From contig NC_065882.2 of assembly GCF_932274485.2 (NCBI RefSeq), positions 17,033,390 through 17,097,389 on the forward strand: DNA of 64,000 nt, read 5' to 3'. The position numbers and the translations under genes are program-made. The notes below the pieces were generated by a model. That model did no database searches, was not told the DNA's origin, and saw nothing but the letters and a program-made list of their open reading frames with translations. The DNA comes from Patella vulgata (taxonomy: Eukaryota > Mollusca > Gastropoda > Patellidae). Shown here piece after piece: positions 1-15,363 of this stretch (the first letter of the stretch is position 1; each line of letters begins with the position of its first letter).

Positions 1-531
1 CTTCCTTGTCATCTGATTGGTTAAAATAAATCGTTTTTTCGCAATGGTGGTCCGAAGTCGACGTCAGAGAAAAGGCTAATGTTTTCCAATTGTTTGGATG
101 TACATGACCGTGCTTGAAAATATTTATAGTGTTAGTGCATTAGTAATAATAGGACAATCCAGGATATCTTGATATAGCCATGACGTATTATTCATATTAT
201 GCTAATTTTTTGAATCATGTGTTTTTCGGAAAATCCTTCTAATGGATGGGAAAAAAATCTATTTTAAACCCAATCGTGAGGGGGTGATCCTGTTACAAAT
301 CACTCCACTGTGACAATAGAACACTATATAATATAGATCTAAACATGCTGAATTCATTGAAGACTTGGTGAATGTTCTAATCAACATGGCAAATCTGAAA
401 CTTTATTTAGAATATCGGTAGTTACATTCAAGTCTGAATTAATTTATTTTATTTTTCAAAATAAGTCGTCGTGTTAAATATTATTTGTTATTAGAAAGAA
501 GAATATTTTGAGACCGTTTTTAGCTGCCAAT

Positions 532-3500
532 ATGAAGTGGCTAGACGCTCAACCAGAACTCTTTGCCTCAGTTCTGTACGCAGAACCCGGGGCCCTTGGT
601 TTAATTGCGAACATTGTTGCTGCTCTGATCGTTGCGATCGAGAATATTTGTGAAGGTCCTCTGACAGGAACAGCTCTGGTACTTGCAGGTAATATTTTAT
701 ATAAATTGTTTAACATATCTTTTTTTGTATTTTGAAATTATATGGACTATGGGAAAGTGTCAATAATCATGAAACATCGTAATTATTTGATCCCAACGGC
801 CCATTTTTCAACAGTGAATGCATATTTGAATTGATATTATGGGCCTAGTTGTGTAAACTCTTGGAACACCTGATACCACTTTCTCTTTAAATTTTCCGAG
901 TCGACTTGCTCAATTTTAATCAATTGGATCTTATATTTGTCAATACTTGTTATCTGCTCGTGAAAAGTATTTTGCTTTTAATTGGCCCCTTTTGGTTCAA
1001 AACAATTTTCAAATATTTAACCTTTGAGGGTAGTTAATGTTTACTACTATCAAAGATTAACTTTACCTTTGACCATTGTATATTGTATAGTTTACTTCCT
1101 AGATACAACTCATGTATTTTAATTTCGGTGTTTTCTCTGCTTCCTTTCAAAATAATTTGATAAAAAGTATCTAGGACAGAAACTGATTACACGACATTTT
1201 ATGAGATACATATAAGATAATTACATAAAGTGTATTAAAACTATATAACCTAGAATAATTAAGTTCGAAGATAAAGATAATGTCTTTTTATACCGAATTA
1301 AAAATAATCAGAAATCACAATGATTCACAAAGTAATTTAGACAGACCTCGTTTCTACGGTACTGTACGTGTAGTAACGACCAGCGGCTGTAGCAAGCACG
1401 AGACAGGAATTGCTTACTATTTCCAGAACTCTTGATACCACTTTACGCTTAGCTCATCTGTGAGAGAGTGTTGTCGGTAGACGAAGCTAACAGTTTGAAT
1501 TTACGTTGGAATTCAGAGTTTAGAGAATTGTTCTATAATGTTTAAACTTATTTTGTAATCGTTTGTTTTGTTGTATTTCCCAAAGATTAAATTTAGGAAA
1601 AGTCCCGTTTGGGGTCGCCGCTACATATCACATCATATAAGTTAAACATCATTTTTAAAAAAAAGAAAAAAATCATGAATTGCAGTAATATTTTGGTTTC
1701 TATTTCAACGTTTACCATCATCATATACTATATGATTTTACTATGATTGTTTAACCTAATCGTTTATGTTTAAATCTTTCAAATTACACTTCGATGTCAA
1801 CTAGTTGCATAAACTCATTATGTTTAGCCTGTAACAAATATATACTACACAATGTCGGCAGGTACTTCCCTATTATTACCAGGTATTAAAATATTTGACG
1901 GCTTAACGTATTTGTCTCAGGTCTTAAGGGCAACAGTCACTTTGGGCCATTTGAGCTATCTTAAATATCAAATATCCATATCATATTTCACAGTTTTTTG
2001 TTCGAAGATTTTGAATGATAGTTAGAATTTAAATATTTAGTAGGCTAACACTCCTAATCCAAACCTTGTAGCATATGTTGCAATTCTAGTTCAGGAGTTT
2101 TTCTGACAAACAAAATAAGCAGTATTCTCAAACACAATATAGTAAAATATATATACATAAAAAAAAAAAACTAAAAAAAAAACTATCACGCCCGAATTCG
2201 CATCTAACCTAGTTTTTGGTTTTAATTGTCTGTCTGGAGAACGCTTTTCAAATCTTTTTTTTGTCAAATTTAAATAGGCCCATTGGGGCTTTCACATAAA
2301 ATAAACGAACTCTTCCGACCTATTAATAAAAATCGAGAGGAAGTCTACACTGTTTTTTCTAAAAAAAAAAAATGGTTGACTTTTACACCTTTGCTTTGAT
2401 ATTTGATTTCAAAGAAATTTAAAATGTCATGCATTGTAAGACTTGTTACGTTCGTGCTCTTTTTAATTTTTTCCCCCGTCTCAGCCCAGTCAGTGCTGAA
2501 CAGTAAGACGTTAAAACCCCCTTCCATTTTTTTTATTTTGATAAATCAGTACTTGGTCCGTTCTTGAATCACTGGGTCCCGTTTTTACTTAATTGACTAG
2601 GATTATTTGAGTTGTTAATTGACGATAGAAACAAATTGCACAATTTTATTTTTTTCATAGTTTCTATTAAGTTTTAGTGGTGTAGTAGTGGCGTAATAGT
2701 CGTGCATTGAGTAGTCTATTAATAGATGCTGGAAGTAGTGCATTCGTACTGATTTTTCCGCGTTATCAATGAGCAAGTAAAACAGAACAGAAATATTTCA
2801 CTTTTGAGATCAAAGAAGCAGCGCGTCTCGGACACACCCAATAATGCTTTGTAAAATGTTTTACTTGTGGTACAAGCACATTCTTAAACTTGTTCTCAAT
2901 GGATGCTCACAAATCACGTTTTTCCCACTTTTGTACCCAATATTGCTAACATACAAGGAAAATGGCGCGTTCTACTTTCATGTTTTGTGTTTCTGACGTT
3001 TCTAAAGCCGTCTTAATCCTGACCTTTCAGTCAAAATATGCTAAACGCCCTTATTGACCATAGCTCTACCCCCAAAAGTATGTTACTAGTACTAGTGTGG
3101 GTGGGGTTTTTATTATCTGAAAAAATAACAGACCCGCAGGATATTCTTAATGCGTGGTGCAATTTGTGCCACAATTAAACATATGCAAAAATATGGGTAT
3201 TTATTATGGTGGCTGAAATCGTTCATTTAGATCGTCGTGTTTCTAGATACAACACCAGCCTTTTCGGCGACCTTTTCGGCGCTCTGGCTTAACGGCGATT
3301 CTCGTCTTAGAAGATGAAAGTTAGTTACATGCGCAGTGGCTGCTTTCAGGCTTGACAAAAATGAGAAAAATAAACGAAACGAAATTACATCCTAATTTAA
3401 TTTAGATTTAGTTACAGTTACAAGTATTTCAACAATGCCGGAAATATTGGCATTCCCCTTGACTGCGAAATAAAGTGTCATAATTTTTTTAAGTAATTTT

Positions 3501-6500
3501 AATACCGTGTCACACTTTATGTGGTCTTGTGGAAAGTTGTCAAAAAAAAAAAAAAAAAAAAAACCCGAAAAAAAACAAAGAAAAAAACAAAAACACTTTA
3601 ATATCCGAAATTACCCACATTGTCTTAATCTTGTTTAATACACCCCGGGAGTACAAACTTTAGATGGATTAGCATTGACAGTGATGGCACATAATCGCAT
3701 TAAACGAGTTTGATATGGAAATCCCCCGACCTCAGAATAAATGGTTAGAAAGTACAAAACAATAAAACTACTTTCGAATGTCTTTAATAACAAAAGTACA
3801 CCCCTTTCATTAGTGGTCTGAACACTTTAACGTTATCCCAGTGTAACGAACACATCATGCTAAATGACTTCGTAATTTAAGTCTCTAAAATCTAAATATC
3901 CTCCCTTATTTTATTCCATGAAATCTCTTTCCAAAAAACATGTGACAGCTATACTCTCAGCACTTCATTCCTTTTAAAATAATTCTAATTTGTACGTCTG
4001 CACCAAAAACAGTGCCCGTATGTCGCTATCAAGATAATTAAGTGCAGCATTTCTGGTTCGGAAAATGGCCTGAAACCATGCTCGCATCATGTATTAATTC
4101 CTGTTCGAACTTTGTGTCTGCATTATAAATAGGGCGTGTGTGGCACTATTGAGAGAAACCAGTGCAATATTCTAATTCAAATGCTTTTTTGATTGGTATA
4201 TATTTTGTAGGGCAGTTGTATAACGGGTGTTCTAAGAGACACAGTTGTTCTATTCTTTGTAGACAGTCAATGTTCTGGGAGATATTTTCTGGTCTGTTCA
4301 TCAACATCTAGGACAACCAAGTACAAACGTCTTTTCTCTTTTCAGGTACTCATCTGATTATTATTGGTGGTATTCTACAATTGATAGCTGGTCTATTGTG
4401 TTTTAGAAGAAATGACCATTTAACGGGCACAGCTTTTGTGGTGTTTTCATCACTGTGGATAATTGTGGGAGCGAATTTCATAATGACTCCAAACTTTGAC
4501 CCGGAAGTACTTAGGGTCGGCGTACTTCCTGGGCTAATTGGATTCATGGCGGTGGCCGTAATCCTATGCCTGTGCGCAGTTACCGTCAACTATATAATGC
4601 CACCAGTGCTCGTGGCCTTATTACTAACTCTGATATTCGAAGGAGTTGGATCATTCTATCCATGGGGCAAAAAGGTAGCCGCAGCTTTCGAAATATTTAT
4701 AGTGTTATCTAGCTCCTATGCAGTGATAGTCATGACACTCAAAGGCGTCAGTCAGCGGTATTTATTGCCAGGTTTTGGTAACGCACCGTTTGATCCCCTG
4801 CTCATCAGAACCAAAGCTGCCACTAAGAAGAAGCATGAAAAGAAGAAGGACACTAAGTATGCTGAACCAATGGGAATGGGTTATATTGGAAATGTTGTCC
4901 CTGCTGCCGTTCTCGTGTTCCACCATTTAGGTTATTTCTCAGACTTTCGACCAGCGATGCCAATGTTTGTTTTTGGTATCTTCTGTCACATATTGGGAAG
5001 TTTCTACGCTTTCTTACGCCATGATCTATTCCATTCCGTACAATTTGTGATATATTTTGTATTCTGGACAACCCGTGCTATGATACAACTGTTCGTGACC
5101 TTAGACTACCCAACAAATGATCGTATCGTGTATTTTGGACAGTGGGGCATGGTTGGTATGCTCATTATTCTAATGGTGGTCTCGACATGCCAAAGCAAAG
5201 TCGTCTTCCTGTACAACTTTCTCTTTACTATCATGAGCGTTCTGTCGGTGGAACAGATCCCGGTCGCTGTACACAACTACACATTTGGTGTCTCGGCTGC
5301 AGTTGTAGCTATAACATCTTTATACGTAGCTATGGCGCACTTGGCCAATTCTATTGCAGAAAAATCAATAATGTTCCTGGGACTTGAAGCAGTTACTGCA
5401 GAAAGATTAACTCAACTATTTAATGGCTATTTCGCCAAGTTCAGGTTAGTAACTGCTTTATTTTTCGCTTGATGAATCCGCTAGATTTTTGTAGAAATCT
5501 GTTTTGGGGATTTTGGTATTTGTATCTTTAGCACGTTTTTAAATCAATTGATTTATATTCACTTAGGCCATTGTGAAAGCAAATGAAATATTTTATTTTA
5601 CAAAAACTAATTTAACAGGAATGTTCTTTGACGTGTGATAATATATCTTGGTCTTCGGTCTTCATAATGACCTCTTCCGGCCTCTATAATCAGTCCTGTA
5701 GTGAACCTGGTAACATTTAGTAGTGTATTGTATCTTTACTTTTTACAGAGATGGGACAACCAAAAATGATGATTACACAAATGACGACAAAATATCATAC
5801 AAGATAGTTGATTGTGTAGGTTTGGTATCTAGTGCGCTAGCTCTGTCTTGTCTAGCACCAGTAGAAGCTACGAGTGGAACTTACCCACTAACTGGCATTA
5901 TTATAGCTGGCGTCTTCCTTCATCTGTTTACTGCCCGTCTTGCTTTTGCTGCTGGAAGTCTTGCTAAATGTTACATCATGGTTGTACTAGCTTTGTTCTG
6001 GAGTGTATGGACAGCAATTCTATTTGATGGTAATTATATTTATCTAGTATCTTGTATTTAAAATGTAAAGGGACGGCACAGCATATTTTGAAATGGAGTA
6101 TTATATCCTTATGTAAATTTTCATAATTGGGCAATAAACTTGCCGTGAGATACATATAGACTTGCATTAAAAGACATATTAGTATGTAGATAACCGGACA
6201 TTCAAAATCACCGTCAATCAAGTTACTTTCCTCCCCTCCTACATTATAAACAGTTGTTGTTCTTTGATAACTTTCAGATTCCCTGCTGTCTACATTGAGA
6301 CCTGCTTCCATCGCCATCTTATGTCTACACACGGTTTCCATGGTACTGTCAGCAGCTTTCACTAGAGTCTGGATTCCCTTCTCTCTAATGATGGAACTAT
6401 GTGCCATATCTCTGGTAGTTAAATGTTTCAACGTCAACCCACCTTGGATGATTCTTGTAACAGCTGTATTAACAGGTAAGAACCTACAGTTTTCTCCAAA

Positions 6501-8643
6501 TTTCCCAAAAGTCCGCAATGTTCCGATAGAGCTTTCTTTCGAACAACAGAACGCAATAGGCTGCATGCTTTAACAATGCACTTGTTCTATTTTCGGAATG
6601 GTACGAATTAATTCACCAAGCCGTCCATGAAGTCCCGAAGAATAGAGTGCAATTGGTATTGAATTTGGTCAATGTGCTGCTCCTTCTCTAAGTGATGACC
6701 CACACAGTCACAGCTAGTTTTGCCCTGCATATTTTTGCAAGGTATTTGTTTGAGTCTGTTTGTTTTCTTAGGAATGGTAAGATTTACTACTCAAGTTCAC
6801 GGCCAATATTAATTATTTATCTTCTCTTTCAGCTGTTGTGGCTTTTTACGGGGCGTTTGCTGAGATTGTAAATGGTGTTTTACAAGAATATATCGTTCCT
6901 GTTGGTGAACCTATCTTAAAGGTTTGTGTGTTTTTCTTTCATTTAGTACTGTTATTTTTTTATTTTTAAATAATAGTAATATGTATGGGCAGCTTCCTTG
7001 TTTAATCAGGAATCCACTAAACACTCTAAATTAAAAATATGTAATATATGTAATGATATTATACTCAAGCAGGAGGGCGCAAACAAAACCGGTAAAATAC
7101 ACCTGCGGACAAGACAAACTACACAGACATTGCAAGAATTAAACAACAAAATATCAATCAAATAAATGGTTGTGAGAAATAAACAACAAAAGGTGGGTTT
7201 AGAAAACTAAAACGCTTGATATTGTGTATTTTAGGAAGTTGAAATCAAAGAAGAAAATCAAGAACCACCATGTCCCTTATTCTCATCCCAGAGAACATCG
7301 AGTCTGATGAAAGTAGCAGATATATTAGATGATGGTGGTGTAGTTGGTACACCTACTGACACAGTGTACGCTTTAGGTGCATCCTGCAAACATCCCGAAT
7401 CTATCAAACGAATCTACCATATTAAAGGTCGCCCTCCAGAGAAGCCCATCTGCCTTTGTTTGTCAAATCTTGATCAGCTAGTCGAATCTAATCCAGTTTT
7501 CAGTCCGTTGTTGTGGGCTTTCATGAGACGTTGTTACCCAGGAGGAATCAGCTGTGTCGTACCCAAGGGTCCATGGATGCAGAATCTTGGTCTCGGTGAT
7601 GCAGTTCAGTATGTTGGCACCAAAGAGAGTATCTGTATACGAGTTCCCGATAGTTCCGTCTTAGCATATCTAGTAAGCCTTTCTGGTCCTATTGCTTTGA
7701 CGTCGGCTAATCCCAGTGGTGGCGCTGATAGTATTCATCACGATATGGTTATAGACTCTTTAGGTAAGAACAGATTTCACAAAATCATTTTGCTGCTGGC
7801 TATTTTTCGATTATACAAATGTCCATGAAAATATAAAAACCCAACTCTGTCAGCATCCCTGTTGATGACCATTGGACACAAGTATAGAGTACCAAGCTGC
7901 TTTGGTCCAGAATATTGCCCCATTTAGATCCAAGTATATTATCCCAGACAGCAAACAAGAGACCCTCGTATATTAGCTCATTCAGATAACTATATTGGCC
8001 CATTCAATTAATAATAGATGCAACTATATTGGCGCATTCAGCTAATGCCATACCCATGGATATGGAGGTGTCGTAAACAAGCGAGTCTGTTCTGTTTCTA
8101 GAGTGCCCGATATCACTTCTATTTACTATTTTTGTTATTATTATTTATTGCAGGACATAAATTAGATGGTATAATATGTGATGGTGAATCTAATGAACTG
8201 GTAGCATCAACCGTGGTCAACTGTTTAAAAATTGATGAAGGTAAGGGCAACAAAATTATTATAATTTTAAAAAATGATAACACTTACCTTTCTTCAGTTA
8301 TTTTGTTTATTGGTTGGCCGAGTGGTCTAAAGAGCTTTAGATCATATGGTCTATCGTTACCCAAGGCATGTCCAAGACAAAGAGTGGGTTCGTCTACCCA
8401 ACCTGGTGGGTTCCGTCCACTGCTAAAGATCCCTAAGGTTTTCTAAATAGCTGATACAACTTTTGCTGGTTATTGTTCTCTTTCTTAAATAGTTTTATCC
8501 ATTTTTTTTCAGGAGTTATAACTTACTTCAGAATAGGCTGTACACCCAAAGAACGAGTTGATCAACTATTTGAAGATGCTAAGGCTGAAATGAACAATAA
8601 ATCTAATTCATTAAGTGTGGATGTACCATACACCAAGTCATAA
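532..8643 (+). CDS. Triple acetate-transporter-like (GPR1/FUN34/YaaH) membrane protein fused to a C-terminal YrdC/Sua5 domain
   Basis: Seen: eight exons join in frame: 532(or 495)-688, 4346-5444, 5749-6029, 6278-6475, 6833-6921, 7235-7763, 8154-8240, 8513-8643, all GT-AG. From the ATG at 532 this gives 856 residues. Residues ~17-215, 226-412 and 438-605 are three hydrophobic blocks of about six helices each. Block 1 has AEPGALGL and GGILQLIAG, matching the AceTr NPAPLGL and GG..Q helices; block 2 repeats AEPMGMGY and FGIFCHILG. A Lys-rich loop lies at ~208-223. Residues ~630-845 are a YrdC domain with TDTVYALG, KGRPPEKPI and TSANPSG, so the Lys/Arg and Ser/Asn of the nucleotide/threonine pocket are kept. 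Known: YrdC/TsaC/Sua5 makes threonylcarbamoyl-AMP for tRNA t6A37; AceTr proteins move acetate/succinate or related small molecules. Inference: a membrane-anchored YrdC whose transport and enzymatic roles are untested. The start is uncertain: an AG acceptor at 493-494 would allow an upstream exon outside the window. A degenerate SINE sits in the last intron. Confidence 0.9.
689..4345 (+). other. Long first intron of the AceTr-YrdC gene
   Basis: About 3.7 kb between the first two coding exons seen. It contains AT-rich sequence and poly-A/poly-T tracts (2160-2182, 3541-3600). I recognise no exon, transposon or SINE. The short minus-strand frame at 2345-2527 is unremarkable. Confidence 0.6.
8308..8445 (+). 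repeat. Degenerate tRNA-derived SINE in the last intron of the AceTr-YrdC gene
   Basis: A tRNA-like head (TTGGCCGAGTGGTCTAAAG, an A-box-like stretch) is followed by a much-eroded V-SINE-like body containing CACTGCTAAAGATCCCTAAG. No tail or target duplication is readable, so it is an old copy. Confidence 0.55.
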
Positions 8644-8690
8644 TATAAGTCTGATCAATTGTTTCAATGGCATTTAATAATTGAATCAGA

Positions 8691-8696
8691 AATAAA
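8691..8696 (+). other. Polyadenylation signal of the AceTr-YrdC gene
   Basis: AATAAA 48 bases after the stop codon of the AceTr-YrdC gene, the first canonical hexamer downstream. Confidence 0.7.
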
Positions 8697-9970
8697 TAGA
8701 ATACAACTGTGTTGAATACACCTGCTGTTTATTATTAATTATAAAGTAATTAGTATCATGTCAGTAATTTTATTCTACAGAATACGTTCTCTACTAGTCA
8801 GTTAGACTCGTATAAAGCACAACTTAAAATACTACCAGACCATACACCAATAAATAAATCTCGTACTAGCTATTGTTTATATTTATGCATGCAGTTTTAA
8901 AGGAACAAGACTTCTTTTATTTGGTTTGAGCTATGTGGTATATTGATAACTGGTGTGACAAGCTATATACGATTAAAATTTCACGTTGAAAGAGTAAGCG
9001 GAACTCGATCTGTTTACTAATTTTAGTTTCTTTTTAGACTTAAAACTGTCGACTGTTGAAAACAAAGTCTGTTATATATATCAGACTTAATCCACGGACT
9101 AATATTTTATTTCGTTTCGTTTTAATGGTTCCAAGCGGAATTTCATTAACATCTGATTTAAACAGGGTTGCATTTTGAATGTAGTGAGTTTATCATCTGT
9201 AAAACCACATCATAACACGTCATACAATCAAAGAGGTCATGACCTTAATATTTAGAATATTCGAAAAAGAATTTGTTTTTATATTGGTTTGTTTTATGTC
9301 TCTGTCCAATAAACAATAGAAAGTAAAAGCACACGATCTCATATATTTATAGGTAATAAAGCAAATTGAATAGTAACATTTAGAAAAGTATGTATAGTAC
9401 TCATTATATATAATCTTCATTGTTTCGTATGGCACACTTTAATGCTGTACATGTATCGTATGTTTCAAAAGAGACATTCGTTTCACGGAAATCCCTATTT
9501 AACGTGTAAATATTATCCAAATATGAAATGCCATTTCCCAAAAATAGTCAATCGTGCCATGATACACCAAACAATAGTTGTAGCTGATTTCAAAGGTAGC
9601 TTTTCTATAAACATTTTAAAATGAAACTTCAGCTAGATCTATAATAATAATAATAATATCTTTATTTTCAAAGTTGTGATTGACTAAAATAAAGGAGAAA
9701 TATACATTGACTATATTAGGGAAATATATTGATTTGGAAATTTTGTATCTTTTAAAATACCAAAAGATTTCTATTATATTATTAATTGAATTGATTTTTA
9801 TATTAAATATTACAATGAATTTATATAAGTTATTAGTAGTTATTATTATTATTTATTATTATTATTATTATTATTATATGATGAATAAATGTTGAATAAA
9901 TTATTCTTTATAATTAAAATACAACTCTTTCCTTGTTAATATTGATCAATGGTCCTCAGTACTCTATTGA
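8697..9970. other. Intergenic AT-rich stretch with ATT microsatellite
   Basis: No gene recognised between the YrdC-fusion gene and GLOD5. It contains an (ATA)n run near 9641-9657 and an (ATT)n microsatellite at about 9838-9885. The short open frames here are low-complexity AT translations. Confidence 0.6.
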
Positions 9971-10653
<683 letters not shown>

Positions 10654-10972
10654 TTAAACATACATTATGCAAGAGCTAAATCTGCTTATTGCATGCCTTC
10701 CTGAGGCCTTATATAAATTATTAATTAGACATTTATAATTTTCCAAGGCCATAAACAACTCTCGATGCCATCGGAATTTAGAAAAATGGATAATCTAGAC
10801 TTTGTTTACTATCGTAGCAACGGTAGCAATGGTAGTTGAGACTCCGCTATTCTCCAAACAGCCTTCAGAATGAAGTAATTTGACAGAAATGTTCAAGATA
10901 TTTCCTTTCCATTATCTAGTTATAGCGAGAACTGTCGGCTCTTTATCTAATTCTTACATAATGCTTCTTTAA
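10654..10972. mobile_element. TTAA-flanked MITE (family T), copy 1
   Basis: Begins TTAAACATACATTATGCAAG and ends ...TTACATAATGCTTCTTTAA. Inverted ends of the CATTATGYAAG type are flanked by TTAA on both sides, the target duplication typical of piggyBac-type elements. No coding capacity. It lies between the two GLOD5 terminal-exon copies. Confidence 0.7.
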
Positions 10973-11164
10973 TTAACTGATCTAGGGGAATTAATCTCTT
11001 AACCATCCTAGAGCGTAATAAATGTTTCTATTCTACATTATCATGATTGGAACTTCTCAAGAATGATCGAGATTGATTAGAGAGGGCAGCCTTCAACATT
11101 ACTGGCACCGATCACAGACATGAGCAATTACCTACCTTTCAAGAACTTGTTGTAAGTGTGGGGA

Positions 11165-11440
11165 TCTAGTGGTCTAGAGTGTCGCGCTTCGATCACTAGC
11201 TGGCCGATGACCTCTGGCTCGCGGTCGTGGATTCGATCCCTGTTGTGAGTGTATGTGGGTTGGAGATATTTAGGGGCGTCTTACTCCGGGTACTCCGGTT
11301 TCCTCCCACAAGAAAGACATCTGCGCATGCACTAAGATAATCAAAAATAAGACAACATGTCTGCAATATAACCTTCGATGGAAGTAGGCGTTAAACACTA
11401 ATAGAAGAAGAAAAAGAAGAAGAAAACATTTCACTCTCCC
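11165..11440 (+). mobile_element. V-SINE with (GAA)n-like tail
   Basis: A tRNA-like head (GATCTAGTGGTCTAGAGTG, later GTGGATTCGATCCC as B box) is followed by the V-SINE core ACTCCGGTTTCCTCCCAC at about 11288-11305. The 3' part is AGGCGTTAAACACTAATAG followed by GAAGAAG repeats. Its head and tail differ from the commoner SINE-V copies, so it is a separate subfamily. Resemblance to the mollusc RUDI family is possible but unchecked. Confidence 0.75.
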
Positions 11441-11751
11441 TGTGTTTAAAGTGATCAAATCGCGTTATTGCGATCTTTGAATCTATTCTTAATAAACTAT
11501 TAACAATTTCGGCTCCCAACAATAATTACGAGGAACAAAAAATATAAAGGAACCTTCGAAATAATAATAATACTTTAAATGCACATTTAACAGTAACCGT
11601 GATGGAAGGCCACGAGACACATTGGTACAGAGTGACGAAAGTGAAATTCATGAAGTCTATTATACCAGCCCATTCCAGACTCCAGTGGTGGCGTGGCGGC
11701 CCGTTAGCCACCAGCCACATACAACATGATCATCATCGCTCCATGGCCGGT

Positions 11752-11771
11752 CCAATACCCCCCCCCCCCCC
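11752..11771. repeat. Poly-C tract
   Basis: A run of roughly 13 C just upstream of the proximal duplicated block; one of about ten such tracts in the window. Confidence 0.8.
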
Positions 11772-11803
11772 ATATAATGTTCAGCAGAAAAAGGTTTTTT
11801 TAG

Positions 11804-14880
<3,077 letters not shown>

Positions 14881-15363
14881 AATAATCCGTTGGAAGTGGC
14901 TGAATAGAGTTGGATTCTTCGGCAAAAACTATAGCATAATAGGTATTTTGTTCAAAATGGCGGATTTTCAGGTCTGCAGTCAGCTACAATACAGTGGCTA
15001 ATGGGGTTAGCATTAATGTCTCTCCACTCGATTATTTTATTTACATGGATGATCACGTACATTCCAGGTCAAATTACGCGCGCTTTATGAATTCTCAACG
15101 ACATACATCAGAGTAAAATTTAAGGCCAGTGTAATTCTACATGGGACACAGATAATATAGAAATTAATTCATAGATACCTCAGAGAACTTTTTTTTTTGC
15201 CAGTTATGAGCATACGCACACATCATACCACGTTGCTTTGATGTATTTTACTTGGGCTGTCACAGATTTTTTTCAGCCTACGCGTTATAAGAATCATCAT
15301 TACTTTATGCCTTTCGTCCCAATTTTAACAGAGTCTCAGAAATAAAAGTCTGTGCGCGTATAA

